From NCBI GenBank assembly GCA_015178975.1, contig WHVD01000085.1:248001-312000 (forward strand): DNA of 64,000 nt. Direction: 5' to 3'. Below, piece by piece: positions 56,362 to 64,000 of the stretch (position 1 is the first letter of the stretch; every line of letters starts with the position of its first letter). A program made the translations under genes and the position numbers. The notes beneath the pieces were generated by a model. That model made no database searches and had not been told where the DNA came from. It saw only the letters and a list, made by a program, of their open reading frames with translations. Origin of the DNA: Hysterangium stoloniferum. Lineage: Eukaryota; Basidiomycota; Agaricomycetes; Hysterangiales; Hysterangiaceae.

Positions 56362-58730
56362 ATGACCTTAACCAGTGGCGGAACCTCCCGAATTCCTACG
56401 CCTTCAGGTGCCCCTCGGACGAGAAAGGAATACCCCGACCTAGGACTACCCAGTAATGTCACGACGCAGAAATCGTCTCTAATGACTCAAGAAACCGATA
56501 CTGTCTTGGAGCCCTCACAAGGTGAACACGGGCTTCCCACGAGTGATTCTACTGAAACAAGCAAGAATAACTCCTATTTTAAGTCATCGGAAACTCTTGG
56601 ACTCCTTACCGCTCGATCAAACAGAAACGACACCAGTCTGAAATTTCCACCGCCTCAAGTGATGCTACAGAATCCCTTCAGAGGTCAGATATATTTCGCT
56701 GAACCGGTAAATGACAAATGGGATAAATACTACTCAGGACAAATTGAAGAAAAGGAAGTTGACACAGTAGCCTCGGATTACTCAGACAGATACCCCAACA
56801 TGCCGAAGGAGGTGTCCGTCTGGTTAGGCAGATTGAATAGCATTGTGATCACTGATTCTTTCTTTTCCCAAACTGGTACTATAGATCAGCTAGCGGAGCA
56901 ACTCCCCGAGTGTCTGAGGAGCTCGTTACTATTAATGTCGCCGGAAGAGGACATGTAAGGCTAGCGTTATTCGAACGGATTCTTGACCTAGTGGCCATGC
57001 ACGACGACACGTTACAGATCTTATACATGATCCTAGACCAGGGCGGATCGGTACCTAAGGTGGATTACCGGTATCTTTATACGCATACACTGGAAAGATC
57101 CCTATACGAAGCTTCTCCGAACCTCCCATTCGCCTATCACAGCCTGCGACACAGGCTCATTCGCTGCCGTGAGAAACGAGACAAGTTGTTTATGGAAGTT
57201 CTTCACTCCTATGACAATAGTACCCAGGTTCCCGCTTCCCCGGCTCACACGTCCGAAACTTTCATTCGAGATCTCCAAGGATCTCCCGGCACTAGCTTTC
57301 TGTGCTCTCTCAATCGTAAGTCTATCCTCGAGAGTTTTCCCCAAGATACGAGGGAGGAGATCTTGGGAAGACTCCACGAGAAATCTATTGCACCCGTTCT
57401 TCTGGCCAGCGGAATCAAGACCCTCAGCATCTCACCCCAGGACGACCTCGGACTAGGAACTTCAAACGGACCACGAAGGAACGAAGAGCCAGATACTCCC
57501 CGCCGTAGAGTTGCTTTTGGGTCTGAGGTAGCTTCTCCCTTTACGATGGTTAGTCACTCCAATGTCCCTGTTAGATCCATCGCAAATCGAAACCATTCTT
57601 CCTTCGCTACCACATTCGTTGAAGGAATCACTGGACAAATACCCGGGAGGGGAACTTCTTACCTGAACAACAATCTCCCTCCTTTGCCAATTTCACAGGC
57701 CCCCTTCTTTCCCCCAGGAGGGCCGCCTGGGGATTCTTCTGATGGATCCAGTGATTCAGATTACAGAAGGGACTGGGACGAGAGAAGGTGAAACCCGAGA
57801 AATCCAGGAGGCCCAGCAAGCACTAATAAGAACACTAAGAGTGCTGCTCCCGACACCGAAATTGGGAAGTTGACCTTGAACACCAATGATCTCAAAATCA
57901 AATGGTCAGATCTCCCTGAATATGACGGCTCACAATCTAAGGCACTGAACTACATAATGGATGTTATGAGCTTGTCGGAAATCTCAGAATCCATGACGAC
58001 AATTCTAGGCATCGCTCTTCCCAGACGACTTAAAGGGAATGCAAAAATCTGGTGGACTACTTTGGATCATGAGCATCACACTGAATTCAGTCGATCGCAC
58101 AGGTCTTTCCTTTGGAGTATAGTCGAAGGGTTGTTGGGTACATGATGGCGTGAATCCCTGTCCCTAGAATGGGAAGAAATGAGGTTTCGCCAGCCCCATC
58201 ACGACCGTGAAACCCCCGTGCAGTATATTCAAAGAAGAGTTAAACTCTACAGATTTCTATATGGATTCTACCAAGAAAAGGAAGAGGAGACCCGCCAGTT
58301 AATACTTACCCTACCCACGGAATGGTTATACTTAATACAAGGGCAAGCCATCGATGACGTCATGAGCCTCCAAGCACACACCAATAACCTACAGGAAGCT
58401 CTAATTAATGCCTGGAATCAAACACATAGAGATAGATTTCGCCCCATTAGACCTCGAGTTATGGTCGCGGAAAAAAACAAATTAGAAGTGGAAGCCCTGG
58501 AGCATACTCCAACTTCTCCCGATTCCATCCACCCCCATCAGGTCCTTTCCAGCGAAATAGATGACAAGGGCATGACGAGGACTCCCAGAGCAGGAAGGAC
58601 TGATCCAACGCGAGGGAAACGACACGGGAAACTCTTCTTCGAGAGGAGCGACAAATGGAGTAGCACTAGACCCCCCAAAGAGTGCTGGATTTGTGGGAGC
58701 ACAGAACATTTCAAAATTGACTGTCCTCAC
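56362..58730 (+). pseudogene. gag: Gypsy gag with zinc knuckle
   Basis: Begins at ATG 56362. The frame changes between about 56880 and 56950, then continues through TGA at 57789-57791 and 58143-58145. The knuckle CWICGSTEHFKIDC sits at about 58682-58724, following a region (MRFRQPHHDRETPVQYIQRR) typical of retrotransposon Gag. Both stops could be former CGA codons. Confidence 0.75.
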
Positions 58731-61700
58731 TCAGGTAAAATGGCTCATTACGTCTCATTGAATCTATGCTCCGGGCAGAATCCTTCAGAGGAGGCAGAGG
58801 AGCAAAGGCTATCTGAGGCAGTTTACGGACTAAGTACAGGAACGCGAGTATATAATGTCGAAAGCGAATCAATTTTCATTCCTGCTTATACTGTTACCCC
58901 TGAAGATCAGGAAATAATTGAGAGGTCACCCAGAGACGAAGAACCCCAACGTGGGGAAGTATACATTTCTATATCTCACGAGGATTTCGTTGAAAGAGGA
59001 GATTGTTTGGAAGTGCACTGTCAGCACCGTGAAGGTCTGTCAGGGTTTAAGAGTTCCTCAAACAATATACCGCCATCAATTGAAGAAATCGCGGACGAGG
59101 AAATGTCTATCGATCGGGTTGCCTGCCTTAACAAGCAACATCTCATAGAAGACATCAGGAACAATATGGAGGAGGAAACCTTTCCTTTTGACCCCGGACT
59201 TCCTCCTGACCTCTTGATCAGTGACGAATCGGACTTGGAGGGGGAAACAGACGTGACTGCCTCGAACAGACGACTACGTCGGGACGCTGAACTAGCCCTT
59301 AGAAAAGAGGTAAAACGACCTAGAATACAATATCCCCGATCCAGTAAGCTAATGAAAGAGGACTCCTCAATCATATACCGAAAAAGGGAGCCACCGGGAG
59401 GATATTCTAGTGTTGGTGTTTCAGCACTACATATACTCGGAGGAGTAGGGAATCCCAATTGCGAAGAACCAATCAAAATTAGACTGGATACCGGAGCCGA
59501 TTTGTCTCTCATGTCAGAGGAATTCTACTGAAAACTGAAGGATCAACCTAAGCTGAAGCAAGGACTTAAACTGCGATTAATACAGCTTACCGGGAGTGCC
59601 TGAGTACTGGGTTATATTAACGTCCCTGTCTACCTTAAGGATGATAAAGGGACCCTGCTGCGATTCAACGCAGAAACCTATGTAGTACGAGGGATGACCG
59701 TACCTATCCTCTTAGGAGAAGACTTCCATATCAACTATGAGATAGGAATGTTGCAAGATCAACCCCTGGGATCAAGATTAATCCTCCCTGGGAGGACAGG
59801 ATTCATTCCTGCCAGCTCCTCCAATGAACCTGTCCCGTTGGCCTTTTCAGTCAACAAGATCTCGCTGGAAGACGAACTAATCGTGCCGACTAATCTAATG
59901 TCCAAACCCGACAAGGGCATGCATGCTGAGAGAGTCGCGAGAACCCTAGAAGATTGCACGATAGAGCCCGAGTCGGTTAGGTTAATACCCATCTTTACCG
60001 GGGATCTAAAGGACGGGGAATGGATTGTGGAGGGCATAGTTGTACAGAACGAAGATGGGACTATCCTTGCTGCCCCCACGACCGCTATCTCTGAAGAAAA
60101 AGGTATGGTACCACTGGCTAATCCAACCTTAACTCCTCAAACTATCAGAAGAGGAGAGATCATAGGTTTGATTCACGACGCCCGAGTCTGGGCCCAGAAG
60201 CCTCGATCCCAAGCAGAAGAGGAATCAATGCGAGTCGCAAGCTCGAAGATTGCCCACTTCATAGAAAGTATTTCCAGGCTAGAAGAAGACAGCACCTCCA
60301 GTCCTCGACCATCTATGGTATCTCCAGAGAACGAGACAGTAGATGACTTTGATCCTGCAGGCCCGAAGACTTCGGAAATTCCCTCCTTAGAGAAGCTCTC
60401 CTCACAGGATCTGCATAAATTGGTCAACTTAGGACCTGACATTCCTCCTGACGTTATGCCTCGCCTTAGCTCAATATTGACTAAGAACGTGCAAGCGTTT
60501 GAGTTGATGGCAGACTGGGGCAAGTAGATAGCAAGGCCACTATCCCGCTGAAAACTGATGCGCAACCAGTGTCTGTACCAATGTTTCAAACTTCCCCTGC
60601 CAACAGGAAGGTCATAGATGAGCAAATGGACACCTGGGGCCAGCAAGGAGTCATCGAACCTTCGAAAAGCCCTTGGGGAGTGCCTGCCTTCATAGTCTAT
60701 CGCAATAATAAACCTCACGTAGTTATTGATTATCGAAAACTGAATGGCCTTACTATCCCGGATGAGTTTCCGTTGCCTCAACAATTAGAAATTATGCAAG
60801 CACTCTTGGGATCCAACGTTCTATCCTTGTTTGATACCCTAGCCAGGTTTACTCAACTGGAAATGCTGGAGGAAGACCGACACAAAACAGCCTTTCGATC
60901 ACATCGAGGACTATGGCAATTCAGAAGGATGCCCTTCGGATTAAGGAACAGACCCTCCATTTTTCAGCGAGTTGTGCAAAACACATTGGCACCCTATCTG
61001 TGGATATTCTGTCTAGTCTACAGAGATGATATAGTAATCTTTTCTAAAACTTGGGAGGATCATATCGAGCACCTGGACCGAGTCTTACAAGCAATAATTT
61101 CAGCTGGCATCACTCTTTCTCCAAAAAAATGCTATGTAGGCTACAACTCTATTCTCCTGCTTGGACACAAGGTGTTGTGGTTAGGTTTTTCGACCCATCA
61201 AGAGAAAGTACGAGCCATATTGGAATTAGCAACCCCAACTAAGGTGTCTGAACTCCAACGTTTTCTGGGCATGGTTTTGTACTTCTCGGCTTACATACCC
61301 TTTTATGCATGGACTGTATCCCCACTTTTCTCGCTACTCAAAAAGGGCACACGATGGTCTTGGGGAGTAGATCAGGAATGAGCCTTTAACGATGTCAAGG
61401 TAGCCCTGAGCTCTTCTCCGGTTCTAGCACACCCCGCGATCGGAATGCCCTACCGTCTCTACACGGACGCCTCTGACTTCGCCCTAGGTTGCTGTTTGCA
61501 ACAAGTACAAAAAATGACGCTACGGGACCTAAAGAACATGAAGATCTATACCCAAGCGAAATCAGCATTCGAGCAGTCAAAACCAGTACCAACGTTTGTC
61601 ACCCATTTTAAGACCAAAGTTCCCGAGATCACTTGGAGGGACTCCTGGGCGAAAACATTCGAGGATACTTGTGTTACAGTAGAGCGGGGTATCGCGTACT

Positions 61701-62754
61701 GGAGTCGTACCCTCAGGAAACCGGAACGCAACTATTCAGCCACAGAGAGGGAAGCATTAGCTGCTAAGGAAGGCCTGGTTCATTTTCAACTGTTCGTGGA
61801 AGGGGAGCACGTACTCCTCATCACGGACCATGCCACTTTACAATGGGCCAGGTCATATGAGAACACCAATCGACGACTGGCCGCATGGGGGGCAGTGTAC
61901 ACAGCGTACCCAGGTCTCGAGATACTACATCGTGCTGGACGAGTACACAGTAACGTTGATCCCCTATCTAGGCTACCCCACTCAGTGAGTCCGGCTGGAG
62001 ATGATATCCCGACAATCATTTCAAGCTCACTCAGCAAAGGAACTGAGGAGAAAACACAAGAGGATAACCCCACGAGGAGAGCCGTCTTTGTCACACAACG
62101 AGAACTTGTAGAACCCATTGGAACCCCAGAGGACACCCCACAAACCGAATGGGACCTGTATAACCTCCCCAGAGATGACGAAGTTGATGAATCGTCATTC
62201 TGTGTGTTAAACCCTCAGCTGCTCGTAAGCATCAATGAGAGATTCCTGAAAGAGTTCTCGGAAGGATATCGGAAGGACCCCACCTTCAGAAGCTACTACG
62301 TCGAGGAACTGAAATCCCCAAATGCCATAGCCACCCCTTCACATTTCTTCATTGGAGAAAAGGGATTGTTGTATTTTCGCGATTTGGACTGGAAAAGTCG
62401 GATGTGCATTCCCAACAATATGACAACCACCATTCTAAAGCTGATACACGATAATCCCTTCGAGGGAGCTCACGCAGGAGGGCGTAGACTATTCCTGCTC
62501 ATGAAAGACCGCTTTTTCTGGCCTAGAATGTTACAGGATTGCACGGCATATGCTCGCAGTTGTGACACCTGTCAGAAGACGAAAATCCATCACTCCACAC
62601 TGCAGGGAGCCCTCAGACCAGCTGATGTACCTTCTAAGCCATTCAAAGTAGTCTCCATGGATCTCATAACAGGATTCCTGATTTCTGGCAATGACTCTTG
62701 CTCAGCCATTTTCGTGGTGGTCGACAAGCTGACACGCTTCGTTATCTGTGAATG
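58731..62754 (+). pseudogene. pol: Gypsy pol (protease, RT, RNase H, partial integrase)
   Basis: Continues in frame from gag to 60527 except for TGA at 59529 and 59601, then needs a shift near 60520 to join the RT frame. RT shows VIVYRNNKPHVVIDYRKLNG-like text and YRDD; RNase H shows LYTDASDFALG and ITDHATLQW. Another TGA at 61379-61381 separates RT from RNase H. Integrase ends after DKLTRFVICECVKS, before the second and third catalytic residues. Confidence 0.8.
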
Positions 62755-62964
62755 TGTTAAGAGCAGAAACTGACGGATGTCGGCTGGCCGACGGGGACCG
62801 ATCGGAAGGACTTGGCTTCAGCTTATGTGCTGCGCCCTCGCAAGTTACTGTCAGGTGTCCTTAAATTTCGGGCAGGCGAAAACTAGTCCTGTCAAGTAAA
62901 CCTCTCGGTAAATTACCGATCGGAAGCCGAAGGATCAGTCGAGGGTTGGGCTGAGGGGTCAGGG

Positions 62965-63135
62965 ACCAAGAGTCGGGGACTGAGAGTGTCGGGGACTGAG
63001 AGTCGGAGACTGAGAGTCGGAGACTGAGAGTCGGAGACTGAGAGTCGGAGACTGAGAGTCGGAGACTGAGAGTCAGAGACTGAGAGTCGGAGACTGAGAG
63101 TGTCAGAGACTGAGAGTCGGAGACTGAGAGAGTCG
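62965..63135. repeat. Minisatellite, 14-bp unit, inside the LTR
   Basis: About ten copies of GGAGACTGAGAGTC, with a few GTGTC and CAGAG variants. Confidence 0.92.
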
Positions 63136-63237
63136 GAGATTAGAGGTTGAAGTCGTAAATGTAGGTTGAATCGTAAATCGGGTGGAGTCGGAATGTGGTG
63201 GTCGTGAATAGATAATGGAGTCGGAAATTAGAGGGTT

Positions 63238-63330
63238 ATCTAAGTTGATCTAAGTTGATCTAAGTTGATCTAAGTTGATCTAAGTTGATCTAAGTCAATC
63301 TAAGTCAATCTAAGTCAATCTAAGTCAATA
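63238..63330. repeat. Minisatellite, 10-bp unit, inside the LTR
   Basis: Six copies of ATCTAAGTTG grade into ATCTAAGTCA copies. Confidence 0.92.
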
Positions 63331-63786
63331 TTCTGATTGTCTAATAACTACATGTACAGCAGGTTTATATACGAGTTATCGGCGTCTAGAAACTACTAAC
63401 TAAGGGAAGAGTGGAAACACTATTTGACGAATAGACTTGACTAGAAACCGGAGAGTTACGATAAGATCAGAAGCCAAGATTTAGCCGAGAGCGGGATTAC
63501 GAGAAAAGGGAATAGTCCATGGACTACAAGTATATATGGGCATATGTGAAACATAGAGTAAAACGGATCATCATAATGAAAGGGGACGTATCAAAGCATA
63601 ACCAGATGGTACGAGTATATTTTGACAGGGTATAAACGAGGTTTGATCGCCGTGAAGGTATACGTCAGTGTCGGTATTCCGAAGGTTGCCAAAATGATGA
63701 CTTGATCAATAAATTGGAACATTCGATAGACTGTAGTATTCTCAGGGACCGTCAGGTTGCGACATGGGTTACGACACGGTCGTAAC

Positions 63787-64000
63787 AGTATCCCCCCATT
63801 TGGCCGAAATCCCAAGGAGGCCGAAAAAGTGCTGAAGAATAAGATGAAAGCAGGAAGGTCGGAAGGGGATGGGATTTGGCAAGGTGCTGGAAAGGGTTTG
63901 GAAAAGGTTTGGAAAGGTTCGGAATGGATTCAGAAAGGATTCGGAGAGGATTCGGAAAGTCAAGATCGAGATGAAGGTCAGGACAAGGCCATGGTCATAT
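63787..64000 (-). mobile_element. Internal 3' end of the element leaving the window
   Basis: Purine tract next to the LTR, then G/A-rich sequence with GGATTCGGAAAGG-like repeats (on the plus strand). No recognisable coding domain in the 214 bp seen. Confidence 0.6.

Larger units (their letters stand above)
55816..62754 (+). mobile_element. Gypsy retrotransposon, 3' truncated by another element
   Basis: The 5' LTR probably ends at TTTACA near 56297, followed by a PBS-like TGGTGATCCGAGCCGGA; the LTR start is uncertain (a TGTCACAGG at 55816 is one choice). Coding order: gag (56362-58700), CCHC knuckle (about 58682-58724, CWICGSTEHFKIDC), protease (DTGAD near 59487), reverse transcriptase (60569-61381; VYRDDIVIF near 61018), RNase H (61445-61980; LYTDASDFALG), integrase zinc region (about 62460-62570) and the first Asp region of the core. 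It stops at 62754, where an LTR begins. Lesions: frame changes near 56930 and 60520, and TGA at 57789, 58143, 59529, 59601 and 61379. Apart from these, the frames are long and CpG rich. Confidence 0.87.
62755..63786 (-). mobile_element. 3' LTR of an element extending beyond the window
   Basis: On the minus strand it runs TGTTACGACCGTGTCG to CTCTTAACA and is preceded by a purine tract (AATGGGGGGATAC at 63787-63799). It is therefore the 3' LTR of a minus-strand element whose body lies to the right. It is inserted in Gypsy integrase at 62754/62755. It contains two minisatellites and the shared LTR motif (62809-62840). Confidence 0.85.

Overview
The window is fungal nuclear DNA, most likely from an Agaricomycete (Basidiomycota). 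The genes carry many short (49-65 nt) GT-AG and GC-AG introns. The Gypsy pol text (for example the RNase H stretch around 52600-52900) resembles mushroom chromoviruses, and Tc1, pogo, Copia and Gypsy debris fills the right half. The taxonomic call is inference; I could not search databases.

Left third (1-25.4 kb): an unrecognised multi-exon gene family. Three copies lie in tandem on the minus strand (A 472-4633, B 5817-9491, C 10942-14612, about 5.1 kb apart). A fourth lies inverted on the plus strand (D 21148-24758), and a truncated remnant sits at 25734-25832. Each gene has ten exons. Exons 1-7 are phase-0 repeat modules of 56-104 codons separated by near-identical introns, mostly 57 nt. 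Exons 8-10 encode a conserved C-terminal region of about 460-475 aa. Full modules carry a C-x4-H-x2-C-x8/9-H pattern; short modules lack its first three ligands. B, C and D are open (about 1052, 1051 and 1035 aa). A is a pseudogene. D has a different module order and a module duplicated so recently that only two exonic bases differ. Between the arms lie two unrecognised minus-strand genes (18139-19059 and 19267-20416), a broken copy of the first (15550-15885), a pogo-type MITE and a Copia remnant.

Middle (26.5-35 kb): one intact secreted alpha/beta-hydrolase (S33/TAP-like peptidase, 26542-29475) with a complete catalytic triad, a solo LTR, dispersed repeats shared with the spacers of the left array, and a possible small gene (34016-34489).

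Right half (35-64 kb): nested transposable elements. There is a complete gag-only Copia-type element (35294-36718). A Copia (37476-43060) is split by two solo LTRs, one of which contains a third. A Tc1 (43204-45373) is split by a solo LTR. A pogo transposase is split by a solo LTR that contains an LTR that contains a second Tc1. There is a decayed chromovirus (50530-54616), a solo LTR (54679-55645), a second Gypsy (about 55816-62754) and the 3' LTR of another element that leaves the window. Target-site duplications support most boundaries. In-frame stops are mainly TGA at positions expected to be CGA, and much of 35-54 kb looks poor in CG, which points to CpG methylation and deamination.

The most interesting content is the modular-exon family: the modules, their order, copy number and introns appear to be evolving as an exon array. 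No function can be assigned from sequence alone.
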